DNA from: Rhynchonema sp. JSB1_4
Lineage: Eukaryota > Nematoda > Chromadorea > Monhysterida > Xyalidae
Length of the DNA stretch: 64,000 nt
Assembly (NCBI GenBank): GCA_030248065.1
Contig: JASAMV010003287.1
Span: forward strand, 1 to 64,000
Direction: 5' to 3'
Position numbers and translations under genes: made by a program. Shown here in pieces: positions 40,387-52,177 of the stretch (its first letter is position 1; each line of letters begins with the position of its first letter). A model generated the notes under the pieces. The model searched no databases. It was not told the origin of the DNA and worked only from the letters and a program-made list of their open reading frames with translations.

Positions 40387-41261
40387 AAAACTGGGTACCT
40401 ACATACACGGTCAATTTACGTAAACAAGCGATTATAAAGGAATGGCACGCGATTGCGCTGTCGCTTGTCATGGGCATGATATTAAAGCAACGAAATCATC
40501 AAACCGGTATCGCGAAGCGATGAATCATCTATACTTGTTGTGGATCGTTCCCAACGCAAAGCAACCATTTTTGCGCGATGTGGGATCCGTAAGATGAGCG
40601 TGCATGCACGCACCCAAACACGCATAAAGTGTCAATTTGCTCATGACTGCAACTCGAACCGTTTTGATCGTTGGAGGTTGAACTTTGGTCTACAGTATGA
40701 AATTTGCCTTCCTGCGCAACGCGGTGATAATTCACAAGATACATACGGTTGTGCACGTTCAGTACGGTTGCTGTTTCGGGTGTAAGACCAGTGGGTACGT
40801 CAAGCACACAGCAGTTTCAACACTGAGCTCGGTTCGGACATGAGCAACTTATTCGTTGCAATGTGATTTGGAGAACGGCATTCATGCGGATATGTACCTG
40901 CAGTACATACCCTATACTATATATGTATGTACTTTTTAGCCACCGCCCTTCTTCTTGCAGCTTCAGGCACACTGCGGCTGTTGGTTTGTGAGAGGACTGA
41001 CATTTCTGCACGGCATCACAACCTCCTGGCACCAACCGCTCAATCCGTAACGAACCTACTGTACATGATTTGTTGAACTGATCTGCTGTTTTGATAGCGG
41101 GAAAGAATCACCATGTTGCAAAGTGTGCATAAATAAGGCTGTCATCATAAATGTGCAGGACATAAACGCGGCCCACACTGTCGAACCCGTTATCTGTCAG
41201 TCGCTCTGAAGCGTCCGGTCCCGTAAGTGATGTTTCACACTACTTAGCTCGTGTAAAGGAC

Positions 41262-41466
41262 TAATGGACCGTGGGCCCTAATTCACGCTGGGCCCTAATG
41301 CACGGTGGGCCCTAATGCACGGTGGGCCCTAATGCACGGTGGGCACTAATGCACGGTGGGCCCTAATGCACGGTGGGCCCTAATGCACGTGGGCCCTAAT
41401 GCACGCGGGCCCTAATGTAGCGTGGGCCCTAATGCACGCTGGGCCCTAATGCACGCTGGGCCCTAA
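41262..41466 (-). repeat. right inverted array, 12 units
   Basis: GGGCCCTAATGCACGGT-type units, inverted relative to the left array. The innermost and outermost unit variants mirror those of the left array. One unit reads GGGCAC. Confidence 0.9.
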
Positions 41467-41486
41467 AAGCACGGAACCAACGTCAT

Positions 41487-42625
41487 TGCCCCGCCCCGTC
41501 CCTTTCCCTCTTTACGAATCAGGAAAAAAAATTGACCAATTCTTATAAAGTCATTGTGCGACCAATACGTCTTGGTTAGTAGCAGCAGTCCCATGACGAT
41601 TGCGGTCTTCAAATTCATCAGCCGCAGATCGACTCAGTTGACAATCAATTGTTGTTCAATTCAGGCATTTGTCAATTCGGGCATTTGTCAATTCGGGCAT
41701 TTGCCGGTCGTATACGTAATTTTTGGCAGGGTGAAACACTTGACTTCGAATAAAAACCATCCTTCAGGTGAATACCGAAGCGTATGTATCATGAGTTCCA
41801 CACAATGGTTGCACCTTGATTTCTACAGCAATACAAATAGCAAGAAACCATACTGAAAGGTTGGCTGAAGGATGAAACTGCCTTATTCGGTTTCCACTAT
41901 GACTGTACGTATTGCTTACGTTTACTTTCCTTAGCAGAAATTGAGACATGGGTACCAGTATGGTAACGCGGAGCGTATGCATGCTCTTTCGATGCAGACA
42001 AACAGTTGCTTTCCTTGACTTCGGCTCAGCCTCGAAAGAATGTTTTTTTCGTTTTTAGAGCCCACGAGCCAACGACAACGCATTTTCTGACCAGGTACCA
42101 GCTGCCAGGATAAATTGCTGGATCCAATGTGTGATTCATATCGCTTTAACTTTTTTCTCATTATTTTTTCTGACGCGGCCCTCGGCTTATGGTGATCTTA
42201 GTTTAATTAACTAATGAGCCTGGCAGTTATGTAATTTTACCTTTCTCATTTCCGAAGCTGAGTCAGATGAACGCTTTAGTGTTATTTCTAGTAAGCTTTG
42301 CTGTAAGTAATACGTTCAGCACGTCAACATGTTCGCTCACAGATTTTTTGGCCCTGTCACTGCCAGCGAGCTGCATGTGAGGACCGATCATCGATCTTTC
42401 ACAACGGTACTGCTTTGTATGTATATACCGGTGCTACTTTGCCAAGATAATCTCTTAGAACCACTAAAGGCTTGATGGCAAATCCTGGGCTAAATCTTCG
42501 TTGTGCGTTGGCTTTATTTGTTAAAAACCGCAACAGTCTTCCTATTTTTCTTTGCTCTACTGCTCAACGCCATTTAACACCCGTACATGTATCAATACCT
42601 GTCTGTGCGCCAGAGGAAGAGAGTG
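41487..42625. other. intergenic with small tandem repeat
   Basis: Contains about three tandem copies of a 16-base unit TCAATTCGGGCATTTG at 41656-41703. No gene is recognised. Confidence 0.5.
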
Positions 42626-43532
42626 ACAGCGTGATTCTCTTGTAAACAACATTCATCCTTTAATTTTCACCGCACAAACTTCTGTTGTGCGATTTGGTGG
42701 ACCTGCGGGGTACGATCCTCGTGTTTCGCGCAGGCCAAGCTCGTGGTAGCGTCAAGAACTACCGTAATCCTGCTGATTTTGTCACGGATTACCAAGAAAA
42801 TAGGAATATGAGTAAAACGTGGCGTAAAAAATTGGCCGCGGGTGAAGTTAATTTCTTTAGAATGTGTCAAGACTTCAACAGAATCTCGACAGAAGTATTC
42901 AAGTTGGACTTTATACCCGAGGAAGTCGTGGCCCGAACCAGCGAAATCGTCGAGACATGCCGTACGCGTACGATGCTTTTCGATGATCTCAAGCCATTGA
43001 AGAAATTGGCGGAATGGCTCGACATCGAGAAGAGCAAGAAAAAAGAAAAAGATCGGCTGCAGCGCGTGCAAGAATTGATGAGTTGTGCCGAAGAAGCCAC
43101 CGTCGACTTGTCCGAAGAATGTCCAGCGCTGTGCCCGAAAAACCCACGAGCCCCCTTGTCGAATGCCGCAATAGCGCAGAATCCAAGGAAAGTGCCGAGG
43201 AAAAAGCTGAAATTGCGCAGAAGAGAAAAAAGAAGAAGAAGGAGAAAGAGTAAAAGAAGTAAGTGAAGAAATAGAGGAAACGGAAGGTGATCAAGGGACA
43301 GGAGAAGCAACGTCGTCAATTTTTTGTAGCTTCGGATATCGATTGTAGGACGAAAGGAGACAAAAGTGAAACTGTGACTGAGCGACTTTCCACCATCTTT
43401 TCCTGTAAACGCCCACATTTTTTTGTTCAAATCCTCTGGGGGAAGGGAGGAGGTAGAGAATAACAGCGTGATTCTCTTGTAAACAATATTCATCCTTTAA
43501 TTTTCACCGCATAAACTTCTGTTGTGCGATTT
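42626..43532 (+). mobile_element. putative direct-repeat-flanked element (TRIM-like)
   Basis: Seventy-base direct repeats at 42626-42695 and 43463-43532 differ at two positions (AACAACATT/AACAATATT and CGCACAAA/CGCATAAA). Immediately before the second copy is a purine tract (GGGGGAAGGGAGGAGG, near 43439). Immediately after the first is TGG, as in a tRNA-primed PBS. These are hallmarks of a miniature LTR element, but the repeats are short, do not begin TG and end CA, and no target duplication was found. A simple segmental duplication is an alternative. Confidence 0.4.
42808..43266 (+). CDS. hypothetical intronless Lys/Arg-rich ORF
   Basis: This ATG-initiated ORF has 152 codons. The frame stays open upstream to about 42685, so the true start could be earlier or an exon could precede it. 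Residues 1-90 look like a normal helical protein (KLDFIPEEVVARTSEIVETC, LKKLAEWLDIEK). The C-terminus becomes a basic run of Lys and Arg. From about 43120 the +1 frame reads a more ordinary Glu/Lys-rich tail, which hints at a frameshift. No family recognised. It lies between the 70-bp direct repeats and may be cargo of that element or a retrocopy. Confidence 0.35.
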   Translation: MSKTWRKKLAAGEVNFFRMCQDFNRISTEVFKLDFIPEEVVARTSEIVETCRTRTMLFDDLKPLKKLAEWLDIEKSKKKEKDRLQRVQELMSCAEEATVDLSEECPALCPKNPRAPLSNAAIAQNPRKVPRKKLKLRRREKRRRRRKSKRSK

Positions 43533-44516
43533 CTAGTAACCGTATATGGTTGGTGCATCGCCGGGCATCTGGTAGGTACATATCCACAAGGGTGCAATTT
43601 TTATCCATCGTTATTAACCAGAGGAGCGTTAATAAGACGCTTTCCTGTCTAATGACTGGACGTGCGCTATGCGACCGGATTTATTTTGACTAGAGTGCAA
43701 CTTCCCGGATGGGCCCGTCGTACTGGAAAGCATCAGAAAATTCTGATTAGCTTTATGTATAAACCATGAACACATTTTTCATACATCAGCAGCACTCACA
43801 GCTTGTGCCAGCATAGTTGGTTGGTGTGCAGAATACATAGCTTCTGTTTCGGATCCATATGACCGACAGGCGCCGCAAATATTTTCTTGCGTCATTGGCT
43901 TAGTTTTTGTGTGATAACTATATTATACTGTATATATGTATCATTATTCGGCACTTTAAGGTTGTCAGATTCATTAAAAACGTGGATTTCTTCGAATAGT
44001 TCGCACCAAATTCAATACGCCGCAAGCAAGTTTTTTTGGCCAAAACAATATCAAATGTTCAACAAGATTGTCGCCAGACTCTGCGTAATCTGACCAACCA
44101 ATGGCCTTAATGAAGTTCTCAGAATGATCTAATCTGCCCTGTGCCTTGAGCATGCAGAGACGAGACGAGTTAATCATAGCGTAGAAGCACTAGATTAGGC
44201 CAATATTCGTCCCGTTATAACTGCCACCGTTGCGTGTCCCACTCATAGTCAAGTTAGGCTGACTTTAATAAATATGACAGAGGGAATTCAACGTTTGTAT
44301 AGGACATTATTTAGTTTCCATCCGTAAAAACTGTCACAAACACACGTCTTGTTTATGCGCATTTCGTGATTTGCTTTTCTCGGCTGCGACTGTGGTTGAC
44401 ACAAGTACAGAACTTAGTGATTCAGGGCACTCAGGGCATAATGAATGACTGTCAAAGCTCACTGTGATAAAATTTGAGAAACCCCAGACAGACCGGTAAA
44501 AAAATTGCTGTCCACA
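43533..44516. other. intergenic, nothing recognised
   Basis: Spacer upstream of the GPCR gene, presumably including its promoter. No ORF with support. Confidence 0.45.
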
Positions 44517-47513
44517 ATGATCGCTAATTCTACGAATGCGATGCGTCATGATCCGTTTCGCAACTGTGTTGCGTGTCTGCCCATTGGTGTCCAGGCGCTC
44601 TTCACATGCATCTTCACGGTGATCACGTTCATTGGCCTATTTGGCAACCTCTTCGTCATGTGCGCAATCGCCCGGTCGAAACAGCTGCGCAAAGCGTCGC
44701 TCAACTGGTTGTTGCTTTATTTGGCAATCGCCGATCTTGGAAATATTGTCTCTGTGTTGCCAGACATTATTCAGGTTTGCGTATGTACTAAAGCATCATC
44801 ACAATTTATTCTTAACTTGTAAGCTTTAAACACGGGTTTTTTGAAAGTGACAGTTGTGGTCTTTCAAGGTTAAGCCAGTGTTTGAAATCTGAACTGTTGT
44901 TGAAAGTAAATTTATCGGTATAAATCACAGTCGTCGAGTGACATTTCAAGACCAATCGGCTACTCAAGAACGCCGGAGTCTTTCAAAAATTATTGGGTGG
45001 AATTCACCAAACAAAGTCAAGCTCACCGTCATACCAAGTTCAAAGTCAGGTTTCGGGCTGACAGAGCAGTAGACACGATTTTGTAAACGAAGGGTCAACT
45101 TTGAGGCATGACTGGATGCTTTTCTGTCCTTATTATTGTTTTAAGGATGTAACACAAGCGTTTTGGATGAGTATCTCTTAGTTTTATAATTTTCTGAAAG
45201 AAGATAAAGAACTAAATGGGTGATCACCAACGGCGGTGCAAAAAATTTCAAACGCCGTCAGTGATCGCAACATTATTTCAATACCACAGGGCAGAAGGTC
45301 CTAAAACTCGGAAATACTCTCCCAAAACGCTTGTGTTATATCCTTAAAATAATATTTTCTCGGGAAAACCGTACAATCGCGTAGAACAGCGCTTTAAAAT
45401 TGACATTTCGTTTAGAAAACCGCGTCTTGTCCATCAGCCAGCGTGACGCTGGAACATCTGACTTTGAACTTTGATGATGAGGCTAACGGTGAACATGACT
45501 TTGTTTTGTGAACTCCCCTTATTGGCCCATATTTCTAACTGGTAGATCACGATGGACACGGGCTGGATCTATCCGATGTTCACATGTCCGATCTTCCGCT
45601 ATCTGCAAGAAACGTTCCTGTACGCGTCGCTGCTGCAACAGATCTTCATCTGCTTCGAGCGTTTCATCGTCGTCTGCGTGCCACTGCAGAAGGATCGTAT
45701 CCTCAATCGACAGAACATCTCGGTCGTCTGCGCCGTGCTCTGGATCACCGCCGCCGTTTGTGCCCTGCCATACGTTCTGTACCAAAGAGTTAGTTCGACA
45801 AGAAGCCCTGTCAATAATGCCGTCATCGCTCTCAGTTTCCGCACCACCTTTCCTAAACTTCCTATCCTTCTCGTGTGTCAGGTGCATTACTACGGTTTCC
45901 ACGCCGTCTGCGATTGGTCGGTGAAATGGAACTCAACGGCGCATGGCATTATCTTCATCGGATCGCATCGGCTCTTAACGCGAGAATCGTTGCTCGCCTT
46001 CAAGGTATGCATGAAACGACGGCCTCAAAAGTCAATGGTGGTTTTTCCACAATCTTGTACAAATGCTTGATATACCAACGCAGGTGTTTGAGTGCGTGTC
46101 GCTGTACTTCATGCCATTGGTCATTATGGCTGGTCTTTACGGTTAGGAAGTTATTCACTTGTTTTAGTGCGTGAAGTTAGCATCCTCAATACCGTGTTGT
46201 GCGCAGGCAAGACGTGTCATACGTTGATGCGCAATAAGACCGTGTCACATTTGTACGCATCAGCGCACATGATCGAGTACGTGCTCAAGATTCGTCGGAG
46301 CGTGGTGAAAATGCTCGTCATCTCGATCACCATATACTTCTTCTGCTACTCGCCGATTCAGAGTTGGTGAACTGAATCCATTTGATCAAAATTCATCACG
46401 AATTCGTTCCGTTCAAGATATCCATATGCATGTATAGTCCAACCACGAGCTCATGAGACGACACTTCTTAAAGGTTGCTTGGCCAGATTCAAAATGCGCC
46501 GGTGGCACGGGTTTTCGCAAACAAAAGAAAGAGATTGGGCTGACAGAGATGGTGACAAGTTCCAGCTGGCTGACCACAATTTGTTGCGTGCTTACGCGAA
46601 CAGCAACGTCGGTCAACACACAAATGTTTTGGGAGTCAAAAGGGAATTTACGCACCGAGGTGGAGAGCGTGTTTTTATAAAATACATGCGTTTCTCTTTC
46701 TTTCATTTCCGAAATGCGTGGAACCGGAACATTATCGGATCCGTTCAAGTCAACTTCAACATACATAAGTCGTCTCATGAGTTCGTGGTTGAACTGTAGG
46801 TATTTGTTCCAGCCATATTCCTTTGCGAGCATCTAATGTCGGTGAGCATTCTCCTACCCACCTGGATGCGCTGGTCGTTGAACGCGCTGGCATTGGCCAG
46901 TTCGGCTGCCAATCCCGCCGTCTACATCATGTGCTGTCGACACTTTCGCGATCAGTTCGTCGACATGGTAACATAGCACATTATGTTGCATTTGAAGTCT
47001 GTCTTGCTCGCATCTATACGAACACAACACGTTTTCAGCTGGCATACCTGAAACCGTTGCGCAAATTGACCGGCAAGCTGCGCAGCGACAGTATGCTGGT
47101 GGCGGAGAATTTCGACAGGGCAGTGCCAGCCAACGTCGCTATTCGGACGCATATGGCCCTGGCGATGAGGATGTGTAATCCGGAGGTATGTACCCACAAA
47201 TACCGCCTAAAAAACTAAGCCCTCCCGTTTTGTTTTTCGACACTAACACGGCAATTTTCGTCAACAGGTACCGGCTCAAGTCAAGACGCTGGCACCGCGA
47301 CCAGAACGCGGCAGTGGCAGCAGTCTGCACGCAACTCTGGCGTTGATGGAACCAATTCTGGGCATGCGACTCAACGTACATTCAGCACCAAATAGTTCCG
47401 GATCGAAAATGTCTAAATGCAGCAAGGCGTCCAAAATATCCATTCGTGACGTGGTTCAAGGACACTCAATTCGACGCAAACTTGCCTACCAAGAAATGTA
47501 CCAGTTCGTGTGA
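44517..47513 (+). CDS. rhodopsin-class GPCR, probable neuropeptide receptor
   Basis: Eight exons: 44517-44774, 45546-45788, 45882-46004, 46084-46141, 46207-46362, 46813-46967, 47039-47185 and 47268-47513. They give 462 codons (461 aa). The N-terminus has an N-glycosylation site (NST). TM1 shows GNLFV; TM2 LAIADL with the conserved Asp; Cys before TM3 (FTCPIF); the DRY position reads ERF (ICFERFIVVCVPL); Trp in TM4; Pro in TM5 (YFMPLVIM); FFCYSP in TM6; and NPAVY in TM7. The C-tail is about 130 residues, Ser-rich. This combination is typical of class A peptide receptors, but the ligand cannot be named from motifs. Exon 5 to 6 joining requires the TTTGTTCCAG acceptor at 46812 to keep frame. The ATG at 44517 is the first in the open frame. 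Confidence 0.9.
45001..45513. mobile_element. foldback element in GPCR intron 1
   Basis: Imperfect inverted arms at about 45001-45200 and 45285-45513. Landmarks are ACCAAACAAAGTCAAG (left) against the complement of CATGACTTTGTTTTGTG (right), and TAACACAAGCGTTTTGG on both. The loop carries an inner hairpin, GATCACCAACGGCG paired with CGCCGTCAGTGATC. It fills about two thirds of intron 1 (44775-45545). No coding capacity. Confidence 0.7.
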
Positions 47514-50500
47514 TGTGCACTTGTCCACAACGAAGCTCTCCGCGTTTATTTCGACAGCGTAAGATAAAGTATACATTTGCAGTATAGCTTCTTTGTGTAA
47601 TGTACATACTGTAAGTTCGTAATGTACAATATGTTCACACTACCATTCTCACGACCCAGCTTTGTGCCATAACACGAAGAGGGTTTTTCCTTGACTTTCT
47701 ATGCTTTTGGATAAAAAATATGAGAAGGTACATGCTGAACTCAATGTTGTCAAGATGCACGTTACTGCGCGATACTGGGGGCATCCAGTGGACAATTCAA
47801 TGCTTATTGGACTGAATCCAACATCAAATTTGGCTTCTTTCAGTCCCAGTGTCTAACTTCGTTATCATTTTCATCCTATGCGCAACACAGACTTATGAAA
47901 TATTGTTCCTTTGCGAGTACCATACCCCATCATTACGACCTAACGTGGACACTTTGGCAAGAAAGATGCGTCATTATTCTGGGGCACCACGGGCGCGTGC
48001 TCTGTTCTGGTCATGATTAGAGCGCCATTTTACATGAATAAATGCCCGAAAGCTAGTAAACTCTGTAAATGTGTGGCTCGTCTCTGAACATGAATCATCC
48101 ATAAATTACTTACAGAACGTGCAGGCCCTTCTCAGATAGAGTTTGATGGAATGACTGGTGTGTGTACTTAGCGAGTGGGTGCATGCTTGTTAGGTGACAG
48201 GCACACGCAGTTTTGCATTTCCAAGTGCGTTCTGTGGTCCCATAAGCAAGCTTCCTGTCACTGTCTGTGCGGCTGGAGACACTTGAAATTCTCTTCCGCC
48301 CAAATATTTCGGAGTCTCGAAATTCCACTGGGCCGACATGGCGAACCTTTGGTCACCAAGAGCCATTGAACCATCAAACACACAGATTCCTAATTTCGGC
48401 CCAGTCAGTTTGGAGTGTGCTCATTAGCATGCAAAAATCAAGCAAAACCAGCCACAATGTTATGCTGCGAGCATGTAAAGCTTAGGATGAGTCAATGGCG
48501 TGTGTCATTCTGCATTTACACGCACACACATGCATAAGACTCTAATCAGTACAACACAGACGTACTCAAGTAAGATTACGATGCTGGTTGTGACAGAAAC
48601 ACTGTGTATACTGGAACGGGCATACATAATGTGAAAGTGCGTATGCCTGCCCCCCATGTCGTACGCCTGTACTACTGTGCTAATGCGCGCTCGTGGTATC
48701 TTTGGAACCACACGCTTTACATTGTGTTATCATTACATACTGTAGATGTACAACCACAACGTGCGTTTATACCCTGTTGTTGTTGTTGTGGTTATTGTTG
48801 CTGGTGGTACTGTTGTTACTTGCGGGATTCAAATTCGAACTATAACCGAATGCGCCTCACATTTTCGTTTGCAATATTCCTGCATGACCACCCCGGTTAC
48901 ACAATTACGCTTTACATGTGTATGGTTGTTACGTTGTTAGTTGCGTTATCTGTTATCTATGTCTGTCGCGGAGTACCATTGCTATCTGGCATGTCGGAAT
49001 GCTTACATATGTAAGCTCGTCTGCTTTGACATCATGACCACTAACCCCTCATTAGTGGCTTTGGTTGGGTCGTGTGATGCACAATGTGGTTGAGAATGCG
49101 GGTGTCCAAATTTTCTGGTGTACCTACACTGTTGATCTAAAGCACCTCTGAATGGCTTGCATGTTTTTTCTCAGAAAGTTGAGCTTTGAAACACCTGTCT
49201 TAGCGTGTCATAAAGCTCTTTCTGACCACGCTATATCTATTCAGTCGTAAAAATTTATTATTCCAGCCAGCTGACAGTCCATTGTCTTTTTGGTTCCCTG
49301 TTGGTTTTTTCGGTTTTTCTTCACTGCTTTAAACACGGTCCCATTTGTTCCGAAGTTATTACAACTATTCGGTCGTTATCTGCATAATGGCAGCGTTTTC
49401 AGACCACAGTTGCTGTGTTTTTGTTCAAAGATGGTTGGCGTATGGCATCTCTGGTGTAAATCTCGTGCAAAACAAGTACCTACAGTGGCTACAGTATACA
49501 CAGTACTTTCATGCATCCATCAATGCAGCAATCAAGTCCTAGCCACTGTGTGGACTAGAAATATTGCTTTTCCAGTCAGCAGAACTTTATTGTCGACCTT
49601 CAGCTGTCGGAAATCGAAAACATCCATAAAAATGCAAAATAACTGCTGCTTTGGTTATGGTGCGTCAGCTGCGAAAATTATTTTCAGTGTCTACGATTTA
49701 TGACTAAGCCTACGGGGCAAAAAATAATGCCCAAGCTGCCCTTTCTGACGTTGGGCATTTCCGTTGTTTTGTTCGTTCAAACTTTTGAATCGCATGTTTT
49801 CACCCTGGTTCCGCATTCCACCAATAATGCAACACCGGCCTACATCAACATCAAGCAAGACATCACACACGTCAGCAAGGAACCAACAGGAGATGAAAAA
49901 GTTCGCCTCAAGGCAAACCCAATTATTCAGAGTGGCTGCCGTCGGCAACTTGCGGAACAACTTGTGGCTCAAGCACCCGCGTCCGAAAAATGTGTTGCCA
50001 TGCTTTTTGGTCAGATTGCGCTGTCGCCGAGCGCTCAACTTTCGGTTCTTGGTGTACCCAGTCCTCTTTTCTCTGAACCACATTGTATGTAACCTGAGGC
50101 ATGCCCATACCAGCCCCAGAGGACCCGTCGAGAATTCGTATACGCTAATAACGTGCATCGGTATACCAGGAAACTCCGCCCATTTGGTAGAGCGCATGCC
50201 TTCACACTGGGAGGAACCCCTGAGAAGCCGCTGCTTTATTTCGTAAACGCAAATATTGAAAACCACAAGAGCTCCTATTATACATACATACCATGTGGCC
50301 GATTGCTAAAAGGTATCTGCAGCTATCTTCACGTCATATTGTCTTGCGCGTTGACGTTACGTACATATTACGTACGTGGACGCGGTATGGCATGCTCATT
50401 TTCACAGAATGCTTGCTTTCTTGTGCGGTTGAAATTTTGCAATTCTATCCGATCTGCGCGTGTGGGCTTTCAAATTGTCGACCTGCACCTACATACGCTG

Positions 50501-52177
50501 TCAGTCAGTCACTCCCGGTGTGGTGGTCTCTGACTCTCGACCCGACTGAAAATATTTCTCGGTCGGTTTATCTTACAATCCGAACGAACCTGAGACACTC
50601 TATATACGTGCTTGTTGCTCTCTCATCTCTCTGGTTCAACGCTCCACTTTTAAACCCATCAACCTTTGTGCCCCGCCTATATGTGTCCTCGTCACACAAG
50701 TATGGGATGTAGATGGGCAAGGTTGTTATTTGAAGTGCCTGTCGGTCGTGTTTTGAGTGCAGTTTTACGACTCGTTTACTTGTTTGTCTATCGCGGCGAT
50801 GTCGAAAAACTTTTATCTGTCGCCCTTGTTAGATTCGTTCAGGATGAACCGTTTGTGGGTGCAATATGGAAAATAAGCTCTCTGCGTGTGTGCTGCCGTC
50901 ACAGATACTGAAATTAAACGGTTTTTGCGCCGGCCGAAAAACAGCGCGCCATAATTTAATGGCGCCTGCCTGAGCTCAAATGTCCAGCACATAGTTTGGC
51001 AGCAATTTTCAATTTTCGCCCATCTTTGGTTACACCGGACCAAAAACGTTCAACCAGATCTAAATATATATTGCTCGTCAGAGTCTGGTCTCGGTCAGAC
51101 AGACAACCATTTTAAAAAGAGCGTTAGCACGCATATACTCAACAGAGTGACAGGATACTATATTCTCTGGAGCGGTTCTGCGCTCGGAAATAAAAATTAT
51201 AGTTTTCCATTTCGCTATTGCGTGAGATGAGATATGACCAAGCGCTCAGCGGGCACACGCGGAGACGCATGGCGCCTCTTTTGCCGCTGTTTCACCGTCT
51301 GGTTGTTGTTGTTATTGTTGTTTTTAGTGCCCGAGCAAACATACTAACATATTATTTTCGTGCTCTCCCGCTAATGTTTGTTGTATCTTTTAGCACGCAA
51401 TGTTGCTATATACTACTGTTACTTTACTACCGTAAACACTGAAGTTGCATGAACAGTTCCCCCACAAGAGCGGCAAAACACAAAACGCACATGGGGTACT
51501 ATAACGGTTGCGTGATAGAAAACATTAGGAACCAAAACGATAACGGCGGTATTATTATACTTTTTCATTTTATTATTTTGCCCTGCCCGTCGACTGAGTG
51601 CGGACTCCCATGTCACGCACGGTGGTGCTCTATAGCTCCTGCTCGAAAAAGGGTTCTTAATAAAAAGGGACCTGGCCACTTTAGAACGCCGGGTACTCAC
51701 TTTTTGAATAGTTGCTGTGGGGCTCAGGCAGTGCTTTCATCGTCATGTTGGCTGGGCGTGCAATTTATAAAATGCATCGTTACCGGCATCAAAAGTGTCC
51801 ATAAATCGTCTCAGTCAGTTTTTCTGCCGGCCTTTCTAAGCAGACTGCATGGTTCGTTGATTAACTGCGCGCTGGCTGGCATGCGCTCCACAACGTTGTG
51901 ATACGGTAATCCTCAGACACCAAGCACAGGCCGCCGGGCTACCCTAGGTAATTAACCCGCCCATTCCCTTCCATCAGTCATGTCCTTGCGTTTTCTGACG
52001 TTTCTCGCGTGCGGCGCTGACAAAAAAAGGTGGCGCTCCGACGCCAGCAGTAAAAAAACAATTTCAAGGCTTTTTCTTTCCACTTTCTTTCAGCTCGGCC
52101 GGTAAATTGGTCCACTATCTCGTCGACAGTTAAAAAAAACAGCACCACCAGCGAAAAGGCGTCGTTGTGTGCGTGTC
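47514..52177. other. intergenic, one doubtful ORF
   Basis: 4.7 kb with no recognised gene. 48775-48825 has a GTT trinucleotide run. An ATG ORF at 49700-50092 (+, 130 codons) starts with a hydrophobic, signal-like stretch (PFLTLGISVVLFVQTF) and has balanced codon use. It lacks introns and homology, and an equally long minus-strand frame overlaps it, so it is not called as a gene. Confidence 0.45.

Larger units (their letters stand above)
39966..41478. mobile_element. TIR element with GGGCCC arrays and 8-bp TSD
   Basis: The ends are inverted: GGTTCCGTGCTTTTAGGGCC at 39966 and its complement ending at 41478. The element is flanked by a perfect 8-bp duplication AACGTCAT at 39958-39965 and 41479-41486. 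Each end is a tandem array of a 16-17 bp unit of the type CATTAGGGCCCACGTG: about 25 units on the left and 12 inverted units on the right. The interior (about 40390-41260) has no transposase ORF. Tandem arrays inside inverted termini recall foldback (FB/Galileo) elements, while the 8-bp duplication fits the hAT or P superfamilies; assignment is inference. Confidence 0.85.

Noticed and set aside
39966..41478. TTAGGG-like units as an interstitial telomere or CRISPR-like array
   Set aside because: The unit is 16-17 bases centred on GGGCCC, is bounded by inverted ends and an 8-bp duplication, and has no spacers; it is a transposable element terminus.
48604..49014. 136-codon ORF with Cys/Trp run
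   Set aside because: The run comes from a GTT/TGT simple repeat; no other support.
49700..50092. 130-codon ORF with signal-like N-terminus
   Set aside because: An equally long minus-strand frame overlaps it and no family is recognised; expression data would be needed.
50170..50220. TTGGTAGAGCGCATGCCTTC resembles a tRNA D-arm and A box
   Set aside because: No matching acceptor stem, no B box (GGTTCGAATCC-type) and no T-arm follow; at best a decayed tRNA-derived fragment.
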